In this document: piece after piece, positions 1-5,785 of the stretch
Numbering within the stretch: the first letter of the stretch is position 1
Layout of the letters: each line of letters opens with the position of its first letter
Made by a program: the position numbers and the translations under genes
DNA from: Gemmatimonadales bacterium
GTDB taxonomy: Bacteria > Gemmatimonadota > Gemmatimonadetes > Gemmatimonadales > GWC2-71-9
Direction: 5' to 3'
DNA length: 6,810 bases
Assembly: GCA_013813675.1 (NCBI GenBank)
Contig: JACCRH010000323.1
Coordinates: forward strand, 1-6,810
The notes under the pieces: model-generated
Database searches by the model: none
Told to the model about the DNA's origin: nothing
Seen by the model: the letters and a program-made list of their open reading frames with translations, nothing else

Positions 1-520
1 ACGGCCGGTCGTGGTCTTCAGCTATCTCAATCCCATCCTCCGCTACGGCCTCGAGCGCTTTCTCCGCGACGCCGGCGATCTCGGCGTCGCCGGCCTGCTG
101 CTCACCGACCTCCCGGCGGGCAGCGACGCGCGGGTCGAGGACGCCGTCCGGACGAGCTCGCTGGACCTGATCCGACTCCTCGCCCCGACCACGCGGCCCG
201 CGCGGCTGAAAGCCGCGGCCGATGGCGCCGAGGGTTTCGTCTACCTGGTTGCGCGGCTTGGGGTCACCGGCGCCAGCGAGGCACTGGCGGCGGACCTGGC
301 GGACTCGGTCGGCCGGGTGCGCCAGGCGACGACGCTGCCCGTGGCCGTGGGTTTCGGCATCTCGAGCCCGGAGCAGGCCGCCGCCGTGGCGCGGATCGCC
401 GATGGCGTCGTGGTGGGCAGCGCCCTGGTGACCGTGCTCGGCCGCGATGGGGTGGCCGCAAGCCGGAAATTTCTTGCCGAGTTGAGGGCCGGGCTCGACC
501 GCTCCACGGCGGCGGCGTGA
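1..520 (+). CDS. trpA: Tryptophan synthase alpha subunit, 3' part (5' end outside window)
   Basis: The reading frame is open from the left edge (first full codon at position 2, reading RPVVVFSYLNP), so the gene starts upstream; the GTG at 11 is internal. The alpha subunit cleaves indole-3-glycerol phosphate to indole and glyceraldehyde 3-phosphate and passes indole to TrpB in the cytoplasmic alpha2beta2 complex. Recognisable TIM-barrel motifs are, in order: SYLNPILRYG, GVAGLLLTDLP, LIRLLAPTTRPARL, GFVYLVARLGVTGA, LPVAVGFGISSPEQA and ADGVVVGSALV, the last two forming the phosphate-binding end. The catalytic Asp of the family lies in the TDLP motif; the usual PPEE-like continuation is replaced by AGSD. 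About 172 of the usual 260-270 residues are present. The stop TGA (518-520) overlaps the next gene's GTG. The neighbouring trpB would be expected to the left, outside the window. Identification is secure. Confidence 0.95.
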   Translation, partial: RPVVVFSYLNPILRYGLERFLRDAGDLGVAGLLLTDLPAGSDARVEDAVRTSSLDLIRLLAPTTRPARLKAAADGAEGFVYLVARLGVTGASEALAADLADSVGRVRQATTLPVAVGFGISSPEQAAAVARIADGVVVGSALVTVLGRDGVAASRKFLAELRAGLDRSTAAA

Positions 521-2595
521 GCGGCGACGTCGGCTCGCTGCTGGAGCGCTACGCTCGGCTGCTCGCCATCGGCGGCGGAATCGCCACGGTGGCCGCGCTG
601 GTGGTGGACCTTCGCTGGATCGATCAGCCGGTGGCGGTGCTGCTGCTGATGGGGATGGTCGTGGGCCTTCGGGCCACGCCGATACGCCTGAGCAAGTACT
701 CGTATCTCACCCAGACCGGCATCCCAGTGCTGGTCGGCGCGGTGACGGTGGGTCCGACGCCGGTGGTGCTCGCGCTGTACCTCGGCGTGGTCACTTCCGA
801 CGTGCTCTGGCTGCGCAAGCTTCCGCGGGCGGGATTCATCAACACCGGGCGTGAGGTGCTCGGGTTCACCGCGGCGTACGGCCCCTACGCCGCGGTGCAC
901 TATTTCAGCGGCCTGCCCCCGCTCTCGCTCGACTTCCTGCCGGCGGCCGCCATCCTGGTCGTTCTCTACTTCTTCTCCACCCGTTCGCTCTTCTACTTCA
1001 CCCTGCTGGTACGGGACAAGCTGGAGTACGCCGAGAAAATCCTGATCCTGCGCTGGGAGATCATCTCCTATCTGCTGACGCTGATCGGGACCGTAGTCGG
1101 CGTGGCCGCGGTCCAGACCCTGGCTCCGGTCGGCTGGGTCGCGGTGGGCCTCGCGCTCGGCGTGCTGGGCCTGCTCACCGGGAAGATCATCGAGGAGGCG
1201 ATCGGCGCCGAAGACCTCAACGTGCATCTGATGGAGACGGCGATCGCCAGCAACGCCACCCTTCAGGGCTCCTTCGATCAGATCGAGCGGCTGGCCTACC
1301 GGCTGCTCGACTGGGCTGATTTCCGGGTGTACCGGGTCGACGGCACCGAGCTGAACCTGGCCTACCGCGGCACCTACGGCCGTCCGGACCGGGGCGAGCC
1401 GCCACCGGAGATGATCGAGTTGCGCCGGGAGGCGATCGCCTCGGGGGAGCCGGTCATGGTCCGCGACGTGAGGCGGGACCTCCGCATCGCGCACGCCATG
1501 GACGGCGTCGGCAGCACCGTGGTGCATCCGATCCGCTTCGGCGGCGACCTGCTCGGCGTGATCGAGGTGGACCACCCGAAGCGCCATGCCTACGGGGCTA
1601 GGGACCTCGTCGCGCTGGGCACTCTCGCCAACCGGCTGGCGACGGCGATTCACATCGCCGAGCTGCGCCGCCCGCTGCTCAGCACGGTGGGCCAGATCGG
1701 GGAGCAGGTGACCTCGCTCACCCGGGTGACCGAGTCGCTCCGCGGGTCGGCCACCGCGCTCGCCGACGTGTCGCGCGGCATGCGGCAGGGCACCGCCGAT
1801 CTGGAGCGCTTCGTCGCCGGCGGGCTGCGCTCGACCGACGCGCTGTCCGCCACCTCCCGCGCGATGGCCGCCCAAGGGGCACAGGCGGCCGAGGCGAGCG
1901 GCACCGCGGCCGCGGTGGCGAGCCGGAACCGGGTGGTGATCGGCCAGGCGATCGAGCGGCTGATCGGGCTCAAGGGCTTCGTCTCGGGCAGCGTGCAGCA
2001 GGTCGCCGAGCTGGGCGCCCTCAGCACCCGGATCAGCGGGTTTATCGGCACCATCCGAGAGATCGCCGACCTCACTAATCTCATCGCGCTGAACGCGGCG
2101 ATCGAAGCGGCCCGGGCCGGGCGCGAAGGACGTGGCTTCGCGGTGGTGGCCGACGAGGTGCGCGATCTGGCGGCGCAGAGCCTTCACGCCGCCCGGGAGG
2201 CGCGCGGCCTGCTGGAGGAGATCGGGACCCAGGTCGCTGCGGTTTCCGACCAGATGGAGCGGGGACGGGAGGCGGTGGCAGGGGTGGAGGAGCTGAGCGC
2301 CAACGCGGCGCAGGCGCTCGACGCGATCGTCGGCACCACGGGCGAAGCCGGCCGCCACGCTCAGGCCATCGCCGTCACCGCCTCAGAACAGCTCGGCGCG
2401 GTCACCGGGTTGAGCGAGCAGATCGAGCGGGTGGCGGCCGGATCGGCCCGGACCCGGAGCGAGACCGACGAGCTGGGGCAGCGAGCCGAGGACGCCGCCG
2501 CGGGTCAGGCCGAGCTGGAGCGCGCCATCCGCCAGCTCGGCGACGTCGCCAGTGACCTGCAGCGGATCGCGCGGCACTTCGCCGTCGAGACCTGA
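517..2595 (+). CDS. Membrane-bound GAF-domain methyl-accepting chemotaxis-type transducer
   Basis: This 692-residue sensory protein has three parts. Residues about 11-221 are mostly hydrophobic with some five to seven likely membrane helices (for example 11-31, 37-52, 141-165, and two between 181 and 221), so there is no large periplasmic ligand domain. Residues about 242-383 look like a GAF domain (HPIRFGGDLLGVIEVDHP near 337-354). Residues about 390-690 are Ala-rich coiled coil with the conserved MCP hairpin tip at about 512-555, including NLIALNAAIEAARAG and GRGFAVVADEVR. In the family this tip binds CheA and CheW. I see no HAMP domain and no CheR-docking pentapeptide at the end (it finishes HFAVET). 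The GTG start at 517 overlaps the trpA stop in a GTGA, implying translational coupling; no Shine-Dalgarno is obvious. The architecture is clear, but the signal sensed and whether it controls motility are unknown. No che genes lie nearby. Confidence 0.9.
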   Translation: MSGDVGSLLERYARLLAIGGGIATVAALVVDLRWIDQPVAVLLLMGMVVGLRATPIRLSKYSYLTQTGIPVLVGAVTVGPTPVVLALYLGVVTSDVLWLRKLPRAGFINTGREVLGFTAAYGPYAAVHYFSGLPPLSLDFLPAAAILVVLYFFSTRSLFYFTLLVRDKLEYAEKILILRWEIISYLLTLIGTVVGVAAVQTLAPVGWVAVGLALGVLGLLTGKIIEEAIGAEDLNVHLMETAIASNATLQGSFDQIERLAYRLLDWADFRVYRVDGTELNLAYRGTYGRPDRGEPPPEMIELRREAIASGEPVMVRDVRRDLRIAHAMDGVGSTVVHPIRFGGDLLGVIEVDHPKRHAYGARDLVALGTLANRLATAIHIAELRRPLLSTVGQIGEQVTSLTRVTESLRGSATALADVSRGMRQGTADLERFVAGGLRSTDALSATSRAMAAQGAQAAEASGTAAAVASRNRVVIGQAIERLIGLKGFVSGSVQQVAELGALSTRISGFIGTIREIADLTNLIALNAAIEAARAGREGRGFAVVADEVRDLAAQSLHAAREARGLLEEIGTQVAAVSDQMERGREAVAGVEELSANAAQALDAIVGTTGEAGRHAQAIAVTASEQLGAVTGLSEQIERVAAGSARTRSETDELGQRAEDAAAGQAELERAIRQLGDVASDLQRIARHFAVET

Positions 2596-2601
2596 GCGAC
2601 G

Positions 2602-3021
2602 GTGACTTTGCGGGAGTTTGCCTACCTCGCGCTCGGCAGCAACCTGGGCGACCGCGCCGAGCACCTCGCCGCGGCGCGGGCGGCGCTGGCCGCGCTTCCG
2701 GCGACACGCCTGGTCGCGGCGTCCACGGTGGAGGAGACCGCTCCGCTCGGGGGGATGGACCAGCCGACATACTGCAACCAGATGGTGCTGCTCGAGACCG
2801 GACTGGAGCCCCGCGCCCTGTTGGCGGCTTGCCAGGCGATCGAGCGCAGCCGGGGCCGGGCCCGCGCCGAGCGCTGGGGAGCGCGCACGCTCGACCTCGA
2901 CATCGTGCGGTACGGGCGGCGGCAGATCGCCGACCCCGACCTTATCATTCCCCATCCCGAGCTGCCCAACCGCGACTTCTGGATTCGAGAGCTGGCCGAG
3001 CTGGAGGCCCATGAACGCTGA
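2602..3021 (+). CDS. folK: 2-amino-4-hydroxy-6-hydroxymethyldihydropteridine pyrophosphokinase
   Basis: FolK (HPPK) transfers pyrophosphate from ATP to 6-hydroxymethyl-7,8-dihydropterin, the step before dihydropteroate synthase in folate synthesis, and acts in the cytoplasm. The 139-residue product begins with the family's YLALGSNLGDR motif, has TAPLGGMDQPTYCNQMV in the middle (compare the usual P.G..dQp.f.N.v), and carries the HPPK signature RWGARTLDLDIV near residues 92-103, whose two Asp residues bind magnesium. IPHPELPNRDFWIREL follows. It is shorter than the usual 155-170 residues because the C-terminal tail ends soon after this motif. The GTG at 2602 was chosen because it lies 6 bp after the previous stop; the TTG at 2608 is a possible alternative. 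Its 3' end overlaps panB by 11 bp. Pairing with panB makes metabolic sense, since PanB uses a folate cofactor. Confidence 0.93.
   Translation: MTLREFAYLALGSNLGDRAEHLAAARAALAALPATRLVAASTVEETAPLGGMDQPTYCNQMVLLETGLEPRALLAACQAIERSRGRARAERWGARTLDLDIVRYGRRQIADPDLIIPHPELPNRDFWIRELAELEAHER
3003..3007 (+). promoter_or_regulatory. Shine-Dalgarno-like site for panB
   Basis: GGAGG lies 3 bases before the ATG at 3011, inside the last codons of folK. The spacing is shorter than usual, but it is the best match to the 16S anti-SD near this start and supports ATG 3011 over the downstream in-frame GTG at 3038. Translation of panB is probably also coupled to folK, because the genes overlap. Confidence 0.45.
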
Positions 3022-3823
3022 CGCGCGCCCCCGATCCGTGCTCGACCTCCCCGGGTGGAAGGCGGCCGGTCGCCGCCTGGTAGTGCTGACCTGTTACGAC
3101 GCCGCCTTCGCCCGGCTGCTGGACCGGGCCGAGGTGGACGTGCTCCTGGTGGGCGACTCGCTGAACCAGGTCATCGCCGGTCAGGAAACCACTCTCAGCG
3201 CCACGCTCGATCAGATGATCTACCACGCGGCCGCGGTGCGGCGAGGCGCCCCCGGCACGCTCCTGTTCGTGGACCTCCCCTTTCTCACCTATCAGGTGTC
3301 GGTCCCCGAGGCGATCAGGAATGCGGGGCGAGTGCTCCAGGAGACCGAGGCCAACGGCGTCAAGCTGGAAGGCGGGCGGCACATGGCCGAGACGGTTCAG
3401 GCGCTGGTGGAGCGCGGCATTCCGGTGATGGGACACCTCGGGCTCACGCCCCAGTCGGTGCACGCGCTCGGCGGCTATAAGGTCCAGGGCCGCGATCCGG
3501 CGGCCGCGGACCGCCTGCTCGCCGACGCCCAGGCGCTGGAGGCGGCCGGCGCGTGCGCGGTGGTGCTGGAGCTGATCCCCGCCGAGGTCGCGCGGCGGGT
3601 CTCGGCGGCGCTCACCATTCCAACCATCGGCATCGGGGCGGGACCGGGCTGCGACGGCCAGGTCCTGGTGCTGCACGACATGTTGGGGCTCAACGAAGGG
3701 TTCTCCCCCAAGTTCCTCAAGCGCTACGCCGAGCTCGGCGCCGCGGTGCGGGACGCGGTCCGGGCGTATGCCGGTGACGTGCGGGCGGGAACGTATCCCG
3801 GACGGGATCACAGCTTTGAGTGA
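3011..3823 (+). CDS. panB: 3-methyl-2-oxobutanoate hydroxymethyltransferase (ketopantoate hydroxymethyltransferase)
   Basis: PanB adds a hydroxymethyl group from 5,10-methylene-tetrahydrofolate to alpha-ketoisovalerate, giving ketopantoate, the first committed step to pantothenate and coenzyme A. The 270-residue product has normal length and nearly every family motif: LTCYDAAFARL (26-36), VGDSL (47-51, Asp49 and Ser50 bind substrate and metal), VDLPF (87-91, metal-binding Asp88), VKLEGG (117-122), PVMGHLGLTPQSV (138-150), GGYKVQGR (154-161), VLELIPAE (185-192, with the presumed catalytic Glu187), PTIGIGAG and CDGQVLVLHDMLG, then PKFLKRYAE near the end. The segment after GDSL is unusual: GDSLNQVIAGQETT replaces the common GDSLG....G.DST pattern. 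It starts inside folK and is followed by the only long gap in the cluster. No panD or panE/ilvC gene is seen in this window. Confidence 0.98.
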   Translation: MNADARPRSVLDLPGWKAAGRRLVVLTCYDAAFARLLDRAEVDVLLVGDSLNQVIAGQETTLSATLDQMIYHAAAVRRGAPGTLLFVDLPFLTYQVSVPEAIRNAGRVLQETEANGVKLEGGRHMAETVQALVERGIPVMGHLGLTPQSVHALGGYKVQGRDPAAADRLLADAQALEAAGACAVVLELIPAEVARRVSAALTIPTIGIGAGPGCDGQVLVLHDMLGLNEGFSPKFLKRYAELGAAVRDAVRAYAGDVRAGTYPGRDHSFE

Positions 3824-3852
3824 GGGCTGATGGATGGAACGTGCGTGATGAG

Positions 3853-3933
3853 CTGTCACCCTGCGCGAAGTCGAAGGGGCCCATGCCGGGATGGCCTCCT
3901 TCCCCCTCGCTCCGCTCGGGGTCAGGATGACAG
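3853..3933. repeat. Imperfect inverted repeat of a dispersed-repeat type in the panB-panC gap
   Basis: The 122-bp panB-panC gap (3824-3945) carries two arms. TGTCACCCTG at 3854-3863 pairs with CAGGATGACA at 3923-3932 with one mismatch. Inside them, GCGAAGTCGAAGGGG on the left corresponds, with small gaps, to the complement of CCCCTCGCTCCGC on the right. The loop of about 23 bases includes CCAT...ATGG. The minus-strand translation contains PDPERSEGEG and FDFAQGD, word patterns familiar from spurious hypothetical proteins produced by a short TGTCATCCTGAGCGAAGCGAAGG-like repeat scattered through intergenic DNA of many bacterial phyla. Family assignment is from recall, not from a search. Transcribed, it would form a long hairpin between panB and panC. 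Whether it stabilises mRNA, attenuates panC or is inert cannot be told. There is no following T-run, so it does not look like an intrinsic terminator. Confidence 0.72.
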
Positions 3934-3945
3934 AGCCAGCCGACG

Positions 3946-4800
3946 ATGATCGAGCTCTCCACCATCCCCGACCTCAAGGGCTGGGTCCGATCCCGCCGCC
4001 GCGAGGGACACCGCATCGGGCTGGTGCCCACGATGGGATACCTGCACGAGGGCCATCTCGCGCTGGTGGACGAGGCCCGCCGGCGGGCCGACGTCGTGCT
4101 GCTCAGCATCTTCGTCAATCCCATCCAGTTCGGACCCAGCGAGGACCTGGCCCGCTACCCCCGTGATCTTCCCCGGGATCGCCACCTCGCCGAGGAGCGC
4201 GGGGTGGACGCGCTGTTCGCCCCGAGCGAAGCGGCGATGTACCCGCCGGGATCGGAGACCCGGATCGCGCCGGGCCGCTCGGCGGCTCGCTGGGAGGGCG
4301 CGGCGCGTCCGGGCCATTTCGGCGGCGTCCTGACCGTGGTCGCCAAGCTGTTTCACCTGGTGGAGCCGGACGTTGCCTGCTTCGGACGGAAAGACGTGCA
4401 GCAGACGGTGGTGGTGCGCCAGATGGTTCGCGATCTCGACTGGCCCATCGAGCTGGCGGTGGTTCCCACGGTCCGCGAGCCGGATGGACTCGCGCTGAGC
4501 AGCCGGAACGCCTACCTCGACCCCGAGCAGCGGCACTGGGCCACGGCGTTGAGCGGCGCGCTGCAGGAGGCGCACAGCGCGTGGCGAGTCGGGGAGCGGA
4601 GCGCCCAGGCGATCGAGGCGCGAATGCGGCGCTTCCTCCAGACGTTTCCCGAGGTGCAGGTGGAGTACATCGCGCTGGCGGAGCCCGGCGCGATGGCCCC
4701 GGTGGTCGAGGTCCAGGCGACGACCATCGTGGCCCTGGCGGCGCGCGTGGGGCTCACCCGGTTGATCGACAACATCATCCTGGGCGAGGGTGTGGTGTGA
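3946..4800 (+). CDS. panC: Pantoate--beta-alanine ligase (pantothenate synthetase)
   Basis: PanC joins pantoate and beta-alanine, using ATP through a pantoyl-adenylate intermediate, to make pantothenate. The 284-residue product is of normal length and has the class I nucleotidyl-transferase fold motifs: PTMGYLHEGHL (28-38, with the HxGH nucleotide-binding His34 and His37), SIFVNPIQFG (54-63, pantoate contact), RPGHFGGVLTVVAKLF (121-136), CFGRKDVQQ (145-153) and VREPDGLALSSRN (176-188), the last containing the KMSKS-like loop. The ATG at 3946 is placed at the usual distance before PTMG. No good Shine-Dalgarno is seen; an AGGA at 3924-3927 is too far upstream and belongs to the repeat. It is thus set apart from panB by the repeat, unlike the other tightly packed genes. 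Its TGA overlaps the next gene by 4 bp. Confidence 0.98.
   Translation: MIELSTIPDLKGWVRSRRREGHRIGLVPTMGYLHEGHLALVDEARRRADVVLLSIFVNPIQFGPSEDLARYPRDLPRDRHLAEERGVDALFAPSEAAMYPPGSETRIAPGRSAARWEGAARPGHFGGVLTVVAKLFHLVEPDVACFGRKDVQQTVVVRQMVRDLDWPIELAVVPTVREPDGLALSSRNAYLDPEQRHWATALSGALQEAHSAWRVGERSAQAIEARMRRFLQTFPEVQVEYIALAEPGAMAPVVEVQATTIVALAARVGLTRLIDNIILGEGVV
4786..4790 (+). promoter_or_regulatory. Shine-Dalgarno-like site for the yqeK-like gene
   Basis: GAGGG ends 6 bases before the GTG at 4797, within the last codons of panC. Together with the GTGA overlap of start and stop, this fixes 4797 as the most likely start of the next gene. Confidence 0.5.
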
Positions 4801-5378
4801 TCGAGCAGTCCGGCTCCCCGGGCTTGCGGCCCACCCTTCCCGAGTGGGCCGTCGTCACACCGGCCCGCCGGGAGCACATCGAGCGGGTAGCGGAGCTCGC
4901 GGGGCGGTGGGCCCTGTCGATGGGCGTCCCCGACAGCGAGCGGCACCGCTGGCTCCGCGCCGTCTGGCTGCACGACGCCCTCCGCGACGCCGCCGAGGAG
5001 GAACTGGTCCGTTGGGCACCAGCCGCGCCGGGCCCACCGGAGCTGCGGCACGGTCCCGCCTGTGCCGCCCGGGCCAAATCCGAGGGCGAGACCGACCGCG
5101 GGGTGCTCGACGCCGTCCACTACCACTCCATCGGCCTCGCCGAATGGGACATGGTGGGCCGCATTCTCTACTGCGCCGACTATCTGGAGCCGGGCCGCGC
5201 GCACCAGCGGGAGTGGCGCGCCGAACTCGCCGAGCGGCTGCCGTCCCAGCCGACGCTCGTGCTCCGCCAGGTGGCCCGGGCCCGGGTGGGCCACCTGGTG
5301 AGCTCCGGCCGCGCCCTTCCCGAACCGACGGTCCGCTTCTGGAACAGTCTCGTCACCGACTCCTCCGCATCGTCCTGA
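4797..5378 (+). CDS. yqeK: HD-domain phosphohydrolase, YqeK-like (symmetrical Ap4A hydrolase family)
   Basis: This 193-residue protein matches the YqeK layout, a metal-dependent HD-superfamily enzyme that in Firmicutes splits diadenosine tetraphosphate (Ap4A) symmetrically into two ADP. The expected metal ligands are visible in order: His27 (REHIERV), His59-Asp60 (VWLHDALRD), His85 (LRHGPACAA), His110 (DAVHYHSIG) and Asp128 (ILYCADYLEPGR). The YLEPGR and terminal FWNSLV segments also resemble YqeK, which has Y-I-E-P-N-R and a similar aromatic C-terminus. The Lys usually found after HD (HD..K) is Arg63 here, a mild difference. The GTG start at 4797 overlaps the panC TGA as GTGA, and a GAGGG lies just upstream. 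The gene most often sits near nadD and rsfS in other bacteria, so adjacency to panC is a variation on a cofactor theme. Substrate is inferred from family only. Confidence 0.85.
   Translation: MIEQSGSPGLRPTLPEWAVVTPARREHIERVAELAGRWALSMGVPDSERHRWLRAVWLHDALRDAAEEELVRWAPAAPGPPELRHGPACAARAKSEGETDRGVLDAVHYHSIGLAEWDMVGRILYCADYLEPGRAHQREWRAELAERLPSQPTLVLRQVARARVGHLVSSGRALPEPTVRFWNSLVTDSSASS
5267..5298 (+). other. Perfect 11-bp inverted repeat inside the yqeK-like gene
   Basis: CCAGGTGGCCC (5267-5277) is followed by the 10-base spacer GGGCCCGGGT and its exact reverse complement GGGCCACCTGG (5288-5298). A flanking G-U and C-G pair could lengthen the stem to about 13 pairs in RNA. It encodes the LRQVARARVGHLV stretch of the hydrolase, about 80 bases upstream of the next gene's start. 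The structure is visible directly. A function such as pausing or modulation of the downstream gene is only a possibility, and GC-rich coding DNA produces such palindromes by chance more readily than average. There is no T-run, so it is not an intrinsic terminator. Confidence 0.5.
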
Positions 5379-5380
5379 TC

Positions 5381-5767
5381 GTGGTCCTGGTCGGCGGGCT
5401 GGCGGCCGGCGTGCGGCTGCTGGTTCCGCCGCCTCCGCCGACGCCTCGCGAGCACGCGTACCCCATCCCGTCGCCGGAGCGCCGCGTCATGGTGGAGGTG
5501 CTCAACGGGACCGCGCGCGCGGGCGCCGCCCGCGCCGCGACGCGGATGCTTCGCCGTCAGGGCCTCGACGTGGTTTTCTTCGGCAATGCGCCAGGGGCGG
5601 CGGACTCGACCCGGGTGATCGTCCGCCGCGGCGACCCGGCGCGCGGCCGCGAGGTGCGCCTGGCCCTCGGCGTAGGCCGGGTCGTGGTCGAGATCGATAC
5701 CCTGCGGCGGGTGGACGTGAGCGTGATTCTGGGTGGGGACTTCCAGGCGTCTGGTGTGGGGCCGTAG
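5381..5767 (+). CDS. Short membrane-anchored LytR_C-domain protein
   Basis: The product is about 128 residues: a short hydrophobic N-terminus (VLVGGLAAGVRLLV), a Pro-rich linker (VPPPPPTP) and then a domain that fits the LytR/CpsA/Psr C-terminal family (LytR_C). Its hallmarks are VMVEVLNGTARAGAA near residues 36-50, LRRQGLDVVFFGNA in the middle, and DVSVILGGDF near the end. The catalytic LytR-CpsA-Psr transferase domain is absent, so this is a stand-alone accessory domain, likely tethered to the inner membrane facing the periplasm. Its role is unknown. The start is uncertain. GTG 5381 is the first standard start after the upstream stop, but it trims the hydrophobic segment; a CTG at 5375 would overlap the previous TGA as CTGA and restore a longer membrane helix (IVVLVGGLAAGVRLLV). 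Stand-alone LytR_C genes next to yqeK are a familiar pairing. It ends 18 bp before the convergent kinase gene. Confidence 0.8.
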   Translation: MVLVGGLAAGVRLLVPPPPPTPREHAYPIPSPERRVMVEVLNGTARAGAARAATRMLRRQGLDVVFFGNAPGAADSTRVIVRRGDPARGREVRLALGVGRVVVEIDTLRRVDVSVILGGDFQASGVGP

Positions 5768-5785
5768 CTAATAGGCCGTGGTGTC

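Noticed and set aside
241..2358. A 705-codon open frame on the minus strand opposite trpA and the transducer
   Set aside because: Its translation is rich in Arg, Ala, His and Gly with no recognisable domain, and it lies exactly antisense to a clear MCP-type gene. Long antisense frames are expected in GC-rich coding DNA.
2945..3859. A 304-codon minus-strand open frame opposite panB
   Set aside because: It is antisense to an unmistakable panB and has low-complexity, His/Arg-rich composition without motifs.
3824..3945. A promoter for panC in the panB-panC gap
   Set aside because: No convincing -35/-10 pair was seen; the gap is mostly the inverted repeat.
3717..4124. A 135-codon minus-strand frame across the panB-panC gap
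   Set aside because: Its central part is the translation of the inverted repeat (PERSEG and FAQGD words), a known type of spurious protein, and its flanks are antisense to panB and panC.
3891..4166. A 91-codon plus-strand frame starting in the repeat and entering panC
   Set aside because: It is a different frame from panC, Pro/Arg-rich and without motifs; the panC frame from 3946 accounts for this DNA.
4790..5380. An upstream extension of the LytR_C frame back to GTG 4790
   Set aside because: That stretch overlaps the whole yqeK-like gene in another frame and translates to Arg/Pro-rich sequence with no domain.
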